Below the pieces are notes generated by a model. That model saw only the letters and a program-made list of their open reading frames with translations, made no database searches and was not told where the DNA came from. Positions 1 to 10,734 of a stretch of 64,000 nucleotides of DNA are shown here, one piece after another (the first letter of the stretch is position 1; the number at the start of each line of letters is the position of its first letter). The stretch comes from Nitrospira defluvii (GTDB lineage: Bacteria; Nitrospirota; Nitrospiria; Nitrospirales; Nitrospiraceae): positions 673,609-737,608 of the forward strand of contig NZ_CAJNBJ010000016.1 of assembly GCF_905220995.1 (NCBI RefSeq), written 5' to 3'. Position numbers and translations under genes: made by a program.

Positions 1-721
1 CCTCGGCTTCCATCTGGTTGCGCAGAGTCATCTTGACGCAATCACCCTGGTTGGCGCGAATGACCAACGGCTGAATCACATCACCCTGCAATCCGGTGGT
101 CACGGCACCAGGATCAAAGCCTTCCTTCTCACGCGCAGCCTTGTTCTTCTCCTCTTCCGCACGCGCTTTCGGGAGATCCTCGGTCAGGACGTACATGTAA
201 CCGGGATAATAATCGAGCCACCGGTTGAGCGTGATCTCGATGTTGACCATCGAGACATCATATTTCTTCACCGGCGCGCCCGCCGGACATTTCCCGCCGT
301 TGGTCAAGACCGGCTCGCCCTTCGACGAATCGGATGCCAGCAAGAAGCTGCTCCCGTCCTGTCCCATGTACTGGTGCATCATCGACATTTCGTTGAATGC
401 ACCGGAGGTCTGCTGCGCCTTGGCATCGCTGCCCGCCTGCTGCTCCAACTTCTCCATCAGGCGGTGGTGCTGCATCTCCATCTTTTCCGCATTGCCGGCT
501 CGACCTTCGATGGCGTTTTCCACCACCGTCTGACCCTTCAAGGTCTGGGTCCAACCCGGCATGGCGACCGGCGTCGCATGTCCATCATGCGACTGATCGC
601 CTGACCCGGCCGCGAACACCCACGGCGCAGCAAGTAAGCTGCCCGAGAGTAGCGCCGCCTGCAGGCTCAGCATCGCCTTGCGACTGATGCGCCTGCGTTT
701 TGACTGCACTGAAGACCTCAT
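1..721 (-). CDS. Periplasmic multicopper oxidase-like protein, N-terminal part (runs off the left edge)
   Basis: About 240 codons are visible and the gene continues beyond position 1. The ATG at 721 follows an AAGGAGGG Shine-Dalgarno. The N-terminus has a basic stretch, a hydrophobic segment and a likely cleavage near APWVFAAG, so export is expected. A His/Met-rich stretch follows (HDGHATP, MEMQHHRLMEKL, MSMMHQYMG), then a cupredoxin-like part with VSMVNIEITLNRW and VIRANQGDCVKMTLRN, which resembles the first domain of multicopper oxidases. The copper ligands lie outside the window, so the family call is provisional. I infer copper-dependent oxidation or copper handling in the periplasm. The long structured upstream region (722-1290) suggests its own regulation. 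Confidence 0.6.
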   Translation of the reverse strand, partial: MRSSVQSKRRRISRKAMLSLQAALLSGSLLAAPWVFAAGSGDQSHDGHATPVAMPGWTQTLKGQTVVENAIEGRAGNAEKMEMQHHRLMEKLEQQAGSDAKAQQTSGAFNEMSMMHQYMGQDGSSFLLASDSSKGEPVLTNGGKCPAGAPVKKYDVSMVNIEITLNRWLDYYPGYMYVLTEDLPKARAEEEKNKAAREKEGFDPGAVTTGLQGDVIQPLVIRANQGDCVKMTLRNQMEAE

Positions 722-786
722 ATGTCGGCCTCCCTCCTTGATAATCCCGCGCCCTTCCGCGGGAGTGAATAAAAGCGTGGTCGTGT

Positions 787-920
787 GACCGGCCTCCGTC
801 AGGCAGGACCCCGGCTGCTCCGGCCTCTCCTTCTCCCCTCCACGAAACGCTCCAAAAGAGAAAAGGGCTGGTGAAGGGTGTCCTCAAAGTTTGAGGGAGC
901 AGGTCATTCGGAGGCCGGTC
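787..920. repeat. 12-bp inverted repeat with 110-nt interval enclosing a 15-bp palindrome
   Basis: GACCGGCCTCCG at 787-798 is the exact reverse complement of CGGAGGCCGGTC at 909-920. Inside lies CCTCAAA-G-TTTGAGG at 882-896. In RNA this could fold into a long stem upstream of the oxidase gene. The role is unknown. Confidence 0.5.
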
Positions 921-1079
921 CTAATCACCCGCGCCTTCACCAGCACCCCGGCACATCGCAATTGATGTGCCTATCCACCCACCTCAATGAGCAGAAACGT
1001 TTCGCTACACTATCAACATGTTATGAGTGTCGAGTGCGACAACGAGGAAGAACGGACTACGGGTTGTTTTCCAGGCCTT

Positions 1080-1150
1080 TAGACAGACTGCAGGGGAGTG
1101 AACGACACGCATGAAAATACAATGACTTAGACTGTCTACATTATTAGACA
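1080..1150. promoter_or_regulatory. Cluster of TAGACA/TGTCTA half-sites, possible operator
   Basis: TAGACA occurs at 1080-1085, the palindrome TAGAC-T-GTCTA at 1128-1138, and TGTCTA-N6-TAGACA at 1133-1150. Repeated half-sites with dyad symmetry in a gene-free region suggest binding of a dimeric regulator. No regulator can be assigned. Confidence 0.35.
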
Positions 1151-1290
1151 CCAAGGATTCTGTTTTGTGGCAATAAGGGGCAAAGAGGCTCTGGATGTCC
1201 GGAGGATTGGCCGGCAACCGAGCTGATTTTGAAGAGGATTTTGCGGGACGTCGAGATTCGGAGCAGTGAGGAGAATCGATGGAAGCGGGC

Positions 1291-2694
1291 CTAACGGATA
1301 TCGAACTCGTGGAGCTTGTTATAGAGACTTGCGCGACTAATTTTGAGAAGACGTGCGGCCTTCACCCGATTTCCGGACGTCTGCTGCAACGCCTGAAGTA
1401 TCCGAACCCGCTCAGCCTGCCTCGCCGCATAGCGCCCGACCGTCCTCAGATCGGTGGCCTCGACATGCGACCCGACAGCCACCAGATCCGCGCAGGTCAG
1501 TTCCTGGTGAGTGGTCGTGACCACGGCACGCTCGATATAGTGCTGCAGTTCGCGAACATTGCCGGGCCAAGGCGCAGCAGTTAATGCGCACATGGCTTCC
1601 TCGCTGACCCGGCGCAGCTCTTGCCGATGCCGCTGGCAGGAGTCCCCGACAAATTTCTCCACCAACAGGGGAATGTCCGCCCTCCGCTCCCGCAACGGGG
1701 GCAGATGGACGGGCAAGACGGCTAATCGATAATAGAGATCTTGTCGAAAGGCCTTCGCCTTCACTAAATCGGTGAGATCCTTGTTGGTGGCCGACACGAC
1801 ACGAACATCGATCTTGATCGGTTGTGTGCCGCCGACCCGCTTGATCTCCCCTTCCTGCAAGACTCGCAGGAGCTTGGCCTGAAAGGTCGGGGAGGTGTCG
1901 GCAATTTCATCCAAGAAGATCGTGCCCCCGTCAGCTTCTTCAAACAACCCGGGCTTGGCCCCTGCGGCTCCGGTGAACGCGCCTTTGACATGGCCGAACA
2001 GTTCACTCTCCAGCAATGTTTCCGGGAGCGCTCCACAATCGACCACCACAAAAGGCTTCTCACGTCGATAACTGGTCTGGTGAATCGTCCGAGCGACCAG
2101 TTCTTTTCCCGTGCCGCTTTCCCCCTGAATCAGTACCGTCGCCGAGCTATCCGCCACCAACCGGATCATTTCAAAGAGCTGATTCATCGCCGGACTCGCG
2201 CCGACGAGATCGCCCAATCGTGACGCAGTCCGTTCCGGGCGCGATGCGCCCGGCTGGTGCTGCGGAAGGGATGCCGGAATACCGAGCGGCTCCGGCCGCT
2301 TGTGAAACAAAACGAGAATGGAGCCGACATCTCCCCCGGAGGAGACAAGCGGAAAGGCCTGATGCATACCACAGGCAGTGCCGTCACCCGACGTATTACA
2401 GGAAACCGTCAGCACTTCACCCGTCGCAAAAACAGACTCAGCAGGACATGTCCCGCAAGGATCTTTCTTTTGAACGAACGATTCGTAACACTTCGCCGGC
2501 TTGGTCCCCGCTGGCGGCTTTCCTGACTTCCCCCAGGCAGCATCGTTGGCGTAGACGACATTGAGCTCCCGGTCCATCACAGCGACGCGGTCGGTCAGTC
2601 CATCGGCCAATTGACGAAGCGCTTCTAAACGAGCGGCGAGAATGGGATCAGCGAAGGGAGAGAGGGGTCCTGTTGGTGCGTGAGATCCGGCCAT
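1291..2694 (-). CDS. Sigma-54-dependent transcriptional activator with cysteine-containing PAS domain
   Basis: I chose the ATG at 2694 (MAGSHAPTG), 467 residues, because AAGGAG lies 7 nt upstream; a longer frame starts at 2724. The N-terminal ~150 residues form a PAS-type sensor ([12 protein letters not shown]) with Cys at KCYESF, DPCGTCP, VSCNTS and TACGMH, which may bind a metal or sense redox. The central AAA+ domain has Walker A GESGTGKE, the canonical sigma-54 contact loop GAFTGA, Walker [12 protein letters not shown] and an R-finger region. A Fis-type helix-turn-helix ends the protein ([19 protein letters not shown]). It has no receiver, so the PAS domain is the likely signal input. It is the last gene of a leftward signalling block. 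Target promoters are unknown. Confidence 0.9.
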   Translation of the reverse strand: MAGSHAPTGPLSPFADPILAARLEALRQLADGLTDRVAVMDRELNVVYANDAAWGKSGKPPAGTKPAKCYESFVQKKDPCGTCPAESVFATGEVLTVSCNTSGDGTACGMHQAFPLVSSGGDVGSILVLFHKRPEPLGIPASLPQHQPGASRPERTASRLGDLVGASPAMNQLFEMIRLVADSSATVLIQGESGTGKELVARTIHQTSYRREKPFVVVDCGALPETLLESELFGHVKGAFTGAAGAKPGLFEEADGGTIFLDEIADTSPTFQAKLLRVLQEGEIKRVGGTQPIKIDVRVVSATNKDLTDLVKAKAFRQDLYYRLAVLPVHLPPLRERRADIPLLVEKFVGDSCQRHRQELRRVSEEAMCALTAAPWPGNVRELQHYIERAVVTTTHQELTCADLVAVGSHVEATDLRTVGRYAARQAERVRILQALQQTSGNRVKAARLLKISRASLYNKLHEFDIR

Positions 2695-2726
2695 CTCATC
2701 ACTCCTTATTTCAGAAGAAACCAAGA

Positions 2727-2753
2727 AGGGCCTTTCTTCAGTGTAAAGGCCCT
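2727..2753 (-). terminator. Hairpin between two regulator genes, possible intrinsic terminator or attenuator
   Basis: AGGGCCTTT (2727-2735) and AAAGGCCCT (2745-2753) form a perfect 9-bp stem with a 9-nt loop. On the minus strand a T-rich run (TCTTGGTTTCTT) follows, so it could end transcription from the receiver gene and lower read-through into the sigma-54 activator. Confidence 0.55.
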
Positions 2754-2835
2754 ATATGTACTACGCCTGGAACTTCGAAGACAACCCTCTCACCAAGGGG
2801 GGCCATCGGGTCGCCGCACCGTCCGACCCGGGTCA

Positions 2836-3240
2836 TCAATGGATGGTGCGTTCGGACGCCGAGCCCTCGGCAGGCATGAGGAGTCGTTTCACCGTCGCCT
2901 TTAACTCCGACAGGCGCACCGGCTTGTCGAAATAGGCAGTCGCGCCGCTTTTTAGCGCCTCCTCCTTGGTTTTGGCGTCGCCGAATGCCGTCATGACGAT
3001 GATCGGGCAGGCCGGCGCACACCGTCTCAGCCGATGCACATAATCGAAGCCGCCGGACGGCATTTTCAAATCCGTGACGATCAAGTCCGGTGCGGCCCGC
3101 ATCACGGCATCCAACCCTTCCGCCCCGTTGCTGGCTTCGCGCAATTGATACCCTTCCCCCCACAGCTCATCGCACAGCAAACTGCGCATGTCCTTATCAT
3201 CTTCCACCACCAACAACACGGCTGGTGACCTACCTTTCAT
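2836..3240 (-). CDS. Single-domain response regulator (CheY/Spo0F type)
   Basis: A 134-residue stand-alone receiver. The ATG at 3240 (MKGRSPAVLLVVEDDKD) has GGAG 8 nt upstream; longer frames to 3327 lack a ribosome site. Visible motifs are the acidic pair VEDDKD, the phospho-acceptor Asp in LIVTDLKMP, the Thr of VMTAFG and the Lys of YFDKPV, so it should be phosphorylatable. It has no output domain and probably relays phosphate or binds a partner protein. It sits just downstream of the four-PAS kinase (3501-6185), which is the obvious phosphodonor, and upstream of the PAS sigma-54 activator. Confidence 0.88.
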   Translation of the reverse strand: MKGRSPAVLLVVEDDKDMRSLLCDELWGEGYQLREASNGAEGLDAVMRAAPDLIVTDLKMPSGGFDYVHRLRRCAPACPIIVMTAFGDAKTKEEALKSGATAYFDKPVRLSELKATVKRLLMPAEGSASERTIH

Positions 3241-3500
3241 GTCGAGGCTCCAATAACCGGTTTCCATGCCAAATGAGTCAACGCAAACTATGTGCCATTC
3301 CTCCTTGGCCCTGGCATGAGGCAACACCTTGCGTTCATTGATGATTCGGCAGTGAAGGATTTTCCAAACAGAAACGGAGCCCCAGCGGCGTTGGTGAGAA
3401 AGACCCCACCTGTATAGACAGGCTGCCCCGAAGCGCTACAGCAACCACCCAACCTGCTTCTCGGATCACTCTTCAAACCGGGGAGGGAAAAGGGTGATCA

Positions 3501-6185
3501 TCACGATTTCTGACCGGGGTCGACCTGAATCGGCAGACAGATCGTAAACACCGTTCCAACACCCGGCTCGCTCTCGACCTGGATCGTGCCGCCATGTTCC
3601 TCAATGATGCCCCTGACGACCGTCAAGCCAAGTCCGGTCCCCTTGCCGAATTCCTTGGTCGTAAAGAAGGGATCGAAGATCTTGGCAATGACGTCCTTCG
3701 GCATGCCGTGACCGGTATCGCCGATCACCAGCATGACCATGCCGCGATCCGTTGCCGGCGCCAATGCGACCTTCAGCACGCCCCCACCCGGCATCGCATG
3801 GATGGCGTTCATGACCAAGTTGATCAACACCTGGCTCATCTGATCGGCATCGGCGCGCACCAACGGGCAAGCCTCCGCGAACGACGTTTCAACCGTGATG
3901 TGGCTGTGCGAAAGCCGCTCTTGAAAAATTTCCAGATTATCCTCGACGATCTGATGGAGATCCAACGCCCGATGCTCAACCGGACGACGGCGGGCAAACG
4001 CCAGCAGCTGATTCATCACCCGCGTGATCCGTTCGACCTGACTGATAATGGTCTGGAGCCCCTTCCTGACCGGCTCCTCCTTCGTGCGCTCCATCAAATA
4101 TTCCGCGCGGCCCAAAATGACGTTCATCGGCGTCCCGATCTCATGGGCCATGCCGGAAGCCACCGTGCCGAGTTCGGCCACCCGCTCAGTCCGGCGCAGC
4201 TGCGCCTGCAGCCGCTTCCGCTCCGTGATGTCGCTGGCGATCCCATCGATCCGCAGGGGATGGCCCGCCTCGTCCTTGATGACTCGCCCACGATCATGCA
4301 GCCATCGCACTTCGCCGTCTAGCCGGACGATGCGATACTCGACATCAAACTCCCCGGCACGCTGGAGATCCGACAGCGCCTGGTCGGCCAGGGCACGATC
4401 CTCTTCATGCACCACCGCCAACCGTAGCGATGGCTGGGCGAGGAACTCTTCGGTGGACCGGCCATAGATCTCCATCACAGACGGACTCACATAATAGAGC
4501 GTGCCCCAATCCAGAGACGCCGACCAGATCACATCCTCCATCGCCCCCAGCAGGCTCTGAAGCCGTTCTTCGCTTTCCCGCAATCGCTGCTCTGAAACCT
4601 TGCGCATCGAGAGATCGCGCAGCACGACGAGAATGCCGGCTCCCGCTTCGTCCTGGAACCGGGCGGCCCTGACCGCCACATCGACGATGGTCCCGTCCAG
4701 TCGAACGGCCTTCTCCTCGACTTCGGGGACCGTGCTGCCGGAATCCAGCAGGTGCCGAATCCGCTCCCGCACCAGATCGTGAAAGTCGGCATGCACCAAC
4801 TCGTAGAGCGACCGACCGAGGATGTCTTCCGGCTGACTCGCTCCGAACAGCTGCAGTCCCTGCTCGTTGATGAACACAATCCGCCCCCCGCGATTGACGA
4901 GGATAGCATCCGGCAACACGGCCAGCAGACGTCGATAGCGTTCTTCGCTTTGACGCAACAGCTGTTCGGTCTTCTTCCACTCCGTCACGTCTCGGGTCAC
5001 TCCCAACACGGCGGACACACTGCCATCGGGGGCACGCAGCGGCACCACATGGGTGTCCAGCCATCGGGGAGTTCCGAGAAACCCCACCAGCCGAAACTCC
5101 AACCGACCAGCCTCGCCATGGGCGGCCTGACGGACCAATTCGCGAAACACCGGCTGAAACTCTTCGGCCACCAGGTGACACACATCCTTGCCGACGACCT
5201 GTGTGGGGCTTGTCGCCTCAACCATCGCCAGCCCCGCCGCATTGATGGTCTGAACCGTGCCGTCGAGCGCAAGTACTTTCACACACTCCGGCTCCGTCTC
5301 GATGATCGCCCGCAGCAGCGCCTCACGCTCCGCCAGATCTTCCTCCAGCCGTTTGCGCTCAGTGATGTCGCGAAGGATGACGGTGTAATACCGCAGGCCT
5401 TCAATACCGATTTGCGAAATCGCCGCCTCAATGGGAAATTCCTCGCCAGAGGAGCGAACCCCCATGATTACTCCCAACGCCCCCATTTGACGCGTGGTAA
5501 TACCCGACCGCCCGAACTCCCGGATGTGTTCCGCGTGCGCGCTACGAAACCGCTCGGGAATCAGGCGGTCCAACGGCCGCCCCAACATGTCCTGCGCGCT
5601 CCACTGAAACATGTCTTCCGCAGCCTGATTGAACAACACGATTTTTTGCGCGTCATCCACCGTGATGATGGCATCCATGGCCGATTGCACGATCCCTTCG
5701 AAGCGAAGCTTGTCATGCTGCAGCTCGGCTTCGGCCCGGCGTTGTCCGGCCATCGCCCCTTCCACGGCAGCTTCTGCATGGGCGATGGCCTCCGCCGCCT
5801 CGGCAGGTGTCGATTGCTTATGCGCGGGCTCAGGCATGGTCGGTGGAAACGCCTGCACCGAATGATTCCGACGGTTCGCGGACAGGAACGTGAAAATGGT
5901 TACCAGGAGCCCAATGCCCAATAGTCGATTAATCCAAGAGGAAATCGGCGGAAGCTCTGAGGGGGAGGCGACCGCCCCGATCACGACCAGCAGGGCGACC
6001 AGTCCCACGCCATAACGTATCGAGCCAGTCCGGGAGCTGGCCGCGGTCAGCGCAAGAGGAATCGCATAGAGTAGCCAGACCGCATACTCGGCCGGCAGCG
6101 ACAGGTCGAGCAGGAAAATCCCCAGGGTCAGCAGCGCAGGGCCGCCATATTCAAGTAGCAGGGTTTTTAGGGGTAGAGGGTACAC
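3501..6185 (-). CDS. Membrane-bound histidine kinase with four PAS domains
   Basis: 894 residues starting at GTG with GGGGGAG 6 nt upstream. The first ~105 residues contain about four hydrophobic segments (LLTLGIFLLDLSL, YAVWLLYAIPLAL, VGLVALLVVIGAV, LLGIGLLVTIFTFL). Four PAS/PAC units follow at roughly 160-280, 285-405, 415-530 and 540-660, each ending in RDITER-like or VTRDVTE-like motifs. The HisKA box has the phospho-acceptor His in MAHEIGTPMN, and the HATPase domain shows LVMNAIHAMPGGG, IGDTGHGM and GTGLGLTVVRG. It autophosphorylates and should donate to the NtrC-type regulator encoded 32 bp upstream and/or the single receiver downstream. The ligands of the PAS domains cannot be told from sequence. 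Confidence 0.93.
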   Translation of the reverse strand: MYPLPLKTLLLEYGGPALLTLGIFLLDLSLPAEYAVWLLYAIPLALTAASSRTGSIRYGVGLVALLVVIGAVASPSELPPISSWINRLLGIGLLVTIFTFLSANRRNHSVQAFPPTMPEPAHKQSTPAEAAEAIAHAEAAVEGAMAGQRRAEAELQHDKLRFEGIVQSAMDAIITVDDAQKIVLFNQAAEDMFQWSAQDMLGRPLDRLIPERFRSAHAEHIREFGRSGITTRQMGALGVIMGVRSSGEEFPIEAAISQIGIEGLRYYTVILRDITERKRLEEDLAEREALLRAIIETEPECVKVLALDGTVQTINAAGLAMVEATSPTQVVGKDVCHLVAEEFQPVFRELVRQAAHGEAGRLEFRLVGFLGTPRWLDTHVVPLRAPDGSVSAVLGVTRDVTEWKKTEQLLRQSEERYRRLLAVLPDAILVNRGGRIVFINEQGLQLFGASQPEDILGRSLYELVHADFHDLVRERIRHLLDSGSTVPEVEEKAVRLDGTIVDVAVRAARFQDEAGAGILVVLRDLSMRKVSEQRLRESEERLQSLLGAMEDVIWSASLDWGTLYYVSPSVMEIYGRSTEEFLAQPSLRLAVVHEEDRALADQALSDLQRAGEFDVEYRIVRLDGEVRWLHDRGRVIKDEAGHPLRIDGIASDITERKRLQAQLRRTERVAELGTVASGMAHEIGTPMNVILGRAEYLMERTKEEPVRKGLQTIISQVERITRVMNQLLAFARRRPVEHRALDLHQIVEDNLEIFQERLSHSHITVETSFAEACPLVRADADQMSQVLINLVMNAIHAMPGGGVLKVALAPATDRGMVMLVIGDTGHGMPKDVIAKIFDPFFTTKEFGKGTGLGLTVVRGIIEEHGGTIQVESEPGVGTVFTICLPIQVDPGQKS

Positions 6186-6217
6186 GACGGCTCCCCCACG
6201 ACGGTGAGACGTGGAAT

Positions 6218-7597
6218 CTACGCGTCTGAGTGTGGTTTGCCCTCGATCTCGGCGAGCTTGCGGTACAGGGTCTTGCGATCAATGCCCAGCACATGCGCGG
6301 CCTGATATTTATTGCCGCCCGTCTTTTCCAGAATTTTCACGATATATTCCTTCTCGACTTCGTGCAGCGGCAAGGTACGTTCGGCCGCTTCGTCGAGAAT
6401 CCGGCGATCGCCGCGAGCGCCCTGAACCTGGATGGGTAAATCCTCCGCGCCGATGATGTCGCCGTGACTCAACGTCACCGCCCGCTCGATGACATTCTCC
6501 AATTCCCGGACATTGCCCGGCCAGGCGTAGTCGGCCAGCATCGCGAGGGCCGGCTCGCTGAGCCCCTTCACCTGCCTGCCGCGGGCGGAAGCGCACTTTT
6601 TCAGAAAGGCATCCACCAGAATCGGAATATCCTCCCGCCGTTCCCGCAACGGGGGCAACCGCAGCTCAATGACATTGAGGCGGTAGTAAAAGTCTTCACG
6701 GAATCGCTTATTCTTTACTTCATCGACGAGATTCAAGTTCGTCGCGGCGATAATCCGTACATCCACCGGAATGGACTTGGTGGCACCCACACGTCGAATT
6801 TCCCGCTCTTGAATGGCACGCAGCAACTTCGCCTGCAACATCAGCGGCAACTCGCTGATCTCATCCAGAAACAGCGTGCCCTTCTGCGCCTCCTCGAACA
6901 ACCCGCGCTTATCCACTTTGGCATCCGTGAAGGAGCCCCGCATATGGCCGAACAGTTCGCTTTCCAGCAACTGTTCCGGAATCGCCGCGCAATTCACGGG
7001 GACAAACGGCGCATCACGTCGATCACTGTTGTAATGAATGGCTTTGGCCACCAACTCCTTCCCGGTGCCGCTCTCGCCGGTGATCAGCACATTGGTCGGA
7101 CTATCCGCCACCCGTCGAATCAAATCGAAGACGGCCTGCATCGGCTTGCTCTTGCCGAGAATCTGATGAAAGCTATATTCCTTGTGCACTTCTTTGCGCA
7201 GACGACTCACCTCGCGCCGGAGGGCCGCTTCGCGGATCGCCCGTTCAACCACCCGCACCAATTCTTCGGTCTTCACCGGCTTGGTGAGGTAATCGCTGGC
7301 CCCATGCCGCATCGCATCGACTGCGGTCTCCACCGTGCCGAACGCCGTCATCAGAATCACCCCGATATCGGGGTACCGCTGTTTGACCTCCGTCAGCAGC
7401 TCGGTGCCTTGCATGCCTTTCATTCGGAGATCGGTGAGCACGACGGCATAGTCTTCCTCGCTCAACTGTTGAAGCGCCTCGTCTCCGCTGCCGACCCCCA
7501 TGCATTGATGTCCTCGGCCCTGCAAGACGTCACAGAGCAGACTCCGCATGTCGGCGTCATCGTCGACTACCAGTACTGCGCCCCATTCCTCTGTCAT
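6218..7597 (-). CDS. NtrC-family sigma-54 response regulator
   Basis: 459 residues; the ATG at 7597 (MTEEWGAVLVVDDD) has AGAGGAAGG just upstream. Receiver at about 1-120 with acidic triplet VVDDDAD, Asp in VVLTDLRMKG, Thr in LMTAFG and Lys in YLTKPVK. AAA+ domain at about 145-385 with Walker A GESGTGKE and Walker B GTLFLDEISE; the sigma-54 loop reads GSFTDA instead of GAFTGA, keeping the key Phe-Thr. A Fis-type HTH ends it (KYQAAHVLGIDRKTLYRKL). It is the first gene of the block and its cognate kinase follows 32 bp downstream. Confidence 0.94.
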   Translation of the reverse strand: MTEEWGAVLVVDDDADMRSLLCDVLQGRGHQCMGVGSGDEALQQLSEEDYAVVLTDLRMKGMQGTELLTEVKQRYPDIGVILMTAFGTVETAVDAMRHGASDYLTKPVKTEELVRVVERAIREAALRREVSRLRKEVHKEYSFHQILGKSKPMQAVFDLIRRVADSPTNVLITGESGTGKELVAKAIHYNSDRRDAPFVPVNCAAIPEQLLESELFGHMRGSFTDAKVDKRGLFEEAQKGTLFLDEISELPLMLQAKLLRAIQEREIRRVGATKSIPVDVRIIAATNLNLVDEVKNKRFREDFYYRLNVIELRLPPLRERREDIPILVDAFLKKCASARGRQVKGLSEPALAMLADYAWPGNVRELENVIERAVTLSHGDIIGAEDLPIQVQGARGDRRILDEAAERTLPLHEVEKEYIVKILEKTGGNKYQAAHVLGIDRKTLYRKLAEIEGKPHSDA

Positions 7598-7858
7598 ACA
7601 GCCTTCCTCTCTGGACCAGACGGTCACCTCAGGGCCCGCCGAGCATGCGCGAACAGACTAATCGGCCAACTCCTGAGCGGTCAAGGGGCGTCCTGCCGCA
7701 ACCGACACCAGGCCACTGTCCCAAAATGCCCCATCGGTCCTGGCGAGACTCCACCTCGATGGTCATGACCCAGCGGGCTTCTCACCAATCCACCGCCTGT
7801 TCAACGAAACTGGAACGGCACCTCTCTTGCGTTCTTCTGAGAGAGACGGAGTGACCGT

Positions 7859-9178
7859 ATGAGTTCGAAGCCATCTGAGCCTGACCCGCAACAGACAACG
7901 CATGCCACACCGGTTGTGCCGGCCTCAGTCCCTGTAGTGCAAGGTCAAGGCCATCCCTCCGTCCCAGTTGCCCTCGGCCGGCAGGAGACTTCGCCTAAGC
8001 CCAGGCGGTCAGCAATCGTGGTGGCGATGGTGAGCCTCCTCGTAATTCTTGCCCTGGCCTTCTGGCGCTGGTGGGCGAATGACCCTGTGACCGCTCACTA
8101 TAAGACCCTCCCCATCGAACGTGGGCCGATCACGTCCCTGGTCACCGCCACAGGCGCCGTGAATCCCGTGATCTCCGTCCAGGTCGGCAGTCAGGTGTCG
8201 GGCAAGATCGCAAAACTCTATGCCGACTTTAATTCGGTCGTACGGGAGGGACAGATCCTGGCCTCAATCGACCAGAAACCCTATCAGGCCAAGGTCAGTC
8301 AGGCCAAAGCGGCGCTGAAAAGCGCGCGGGCAAACCTTGCCAAAGCTCGGATCATGCTCGCGCAGCGCAGATTGGAATTTACGCGGATGACGGCGTTGCG
8401 GGAGCAGCAATTCGTCGCCCAATCGGAGCTCGACCTCTCGACCACCAATCTGCACGACGCCGAAGCCCAACTTGATCTGACCCAGGCACAGGTCGATCAA
8501 GCCAAGGCCACGCTCGCCTCGACCGAACTCGATTTAGGCTACACCACCATTTTTTCTCCGGTGAACGGCACCGTCGTGTCCCGCAATGTCGAGGAAGGGC
8601 AAACCGTGGTGGCCAGCTTTCAAACACCCACGTTGTTTGTCCTGGCCCAGGACCTGACCCGCATGCAGGTGATTGCCAACGTCAGCGAATCGGATATCGG
8701 AGGAGTGACCGAAGGCAAGTCGGCGGACTTCCGGGTGGATGCCTATCCAAGGGAATCATTCCATGGCATCGTGACGCAGGTCAGAAATGCGCCGGTCAGC
8801 ATCCAGAACGTCGTGACCTACGATGTGATCATCTCTGTCGAGAACCCTGAACTCAAACTGAAACCCGGCATGACCGCCAATATCACCATCGTGACCGCCC
8901 GTAACGAAGAGGCCCTGCGCGCCCCCAACGCCGCGTTGCGATTCCGTATGCCGGGCGTGCCGACGGATCGCAAGACGCCGCAACTCTGGATACTCGACGC
9001 GACAGGTCGCGTGCGAGCGGCACCGGTGACCCTCGGCATTGCGGATTCCCTGTTTACGGACATCACATCCGGCGATGTCCACGAAGGCGAGGCCGCCATT
9101 GTCGGCCTCGCGACGACGGAAGAGACCGCGCAGGAAAAACTGCCCCCGGGTTTTGAGTTCGGGCCGAAAATGCGGTGA
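7859..9178 (+). CDS. MacA-like periplasmic adaptor of an efflux or export ABC system
   Basis: 439 residues; the ATG at 7859 is preceded by GGAG. A cytoplasmic, polar and Pro-rich N-terminus of about 45 residues precedes one transmembrane helix (AIVVAMVSLLVILALAFW). Then come a biotinyl-lipoyl-like hairpin (GSQVSGKIAKLYADFNS), an alpha-helical coiled coil (about 130-210, Ala/Gln/Lys-rich), the second lipoyl half (STELDLGYTTIFSPVNGTVV) and a beta-barrel region. This is the layout of MacA/HlyD membrane fusion proteins, which link an inner-membrane transporter to a TolC-type channel. The neighbour 10 bp downstream is a MacB-type permease. No outer-membrane channel is adjacent; the nearest TolC homologue is at 30.1 kb. 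Confidence 0.88.
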   Translation: MSSKPSEPDPQQTTHATPVVPASVPVVQGQGHPSVPVALGRQETSPKPRRSAIVVAMVSLLVILALAFWRWWANDPVTAHYKTLPIERGPITSLVTATGAVNPVISVQVGSQVSGKIAKLYADFNSVVREGQILASIDQKPYQAKVSQAKAALKSARANLAKARIMLAQRRLEFTRMTALREQQFVAQSELDLSTTNLHDAEAQLDLTQAQVDQAKATLASTELDLGYTTIFSPVNGTVVSRNVEEGQTVVASFQTPTLFVLAQDLTRMQVIANVSESDIGGVTEGKSADFRVDAYPRESFHGIVTQVRNAPVSIQNVVTYDVIISVENPELKLKPGMTANITIVTARNEEALRAPNAALRFRMPGVPTDRKTPQLWILDATGRVRAAPVTLGIADSLFTDITSGDVHEGEAAIVGLATTEETAQEKLPPGFEFGPKMR

Positions 9179-9188
9179 TGCAGCCCTC

Positions 9189-10417
<1,229 letters not shown>

Positions 10418-10421
<4 letters not shown>

Positions 10422-10729
10422 ATAGGGTCAATCAGAGGCGGAAACGGGCTCCCAACCTTGACACCTCTTGTGAATTTCCCGAGTATGCACCTCGTGGGTA
10501 CAAGGGAGCAAATGAGCGGAAGTTTCCAACGTGGCAGGATCTGCCAGACGGCGAGAGACGGTATTGGATCGATGTTCCAAGCCGGTCAGGCTGGCGTGTC
10601 CGATATGTCAAAGCAGTCGGCGCCGATGAAGTCACACTCCGTTTCTACCAGGAGGTCTACGATGCAAAAGGGGATTTGATTGAGGTCCATCATAAGTATC
10701 CGGTAGACTTGGGTCATCGAAAGGTGTAG
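10418..10729 (+). pseudogene. Conserved-looking small protein frame with no ATG, GTG or near-5' TTG start
   Basis: A frame of 103 sense codons opens after a TGA at 10415-10417 and ends at TAG 10727-10729, 5 bp before the next gene. The translation is protein-like (FPEYAPRGYKGANERKFPTW, DGERRYWIDVPSRSGWRVRY, TLRFYQEVYDAKGDLIEVHH), with a basic, aromatic character suggesting a small globular or toxin-like protein. No ATG or GTG start precedes the conserved-looking part; the only TTG codons are near the end. The gene may be 5'-truncated, have lost its start, or use a non-standard start such as ATA at 10418. I do not recognise the family with certainty. Tight spacing to the 87-aa gene suggests the two once worked as a pair. 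Confidence 0.5.
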
Positions 10730-10734
10730 CCGCT

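Larger units (their letters stand above)
722..1290. other. 569-bp gene-free region with inverted repeats
   Basis: It lies between the start of the multicopper oxidase gene and the stop of the sigma-54 activator. I find no convincing coding frame. It holds a 12-bp inverted repeat (787-798 with 909-920), a 15-bp palindrome (882-896) and a cluster of TAGACA/TGTCTA half-sites (1080-1150). It is probably the promoter and leader of the leftward oxidase gene. Confidence 0.5.

Noticed and set aside
1168..1184. Sigma-54-like TGGCA...GGCA site
   Set aside because: The spacing between GG and GC is 9 rather than 10 and the -12 element is poor.
4752..5924. 390-codon open frame on the plus strand
   Set aside because: It is antisense to the four-PAS kinase, has no ribosome site and reads as low-complexity His/Arg/Gln/Pro text typical of GC-rich shadows.
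6464..7768. 434-codon open frame on the plus strand
   Set aside because: Antisense to the NtrC-type regulator; no domain signal and the strong motifs are all on the other strand.
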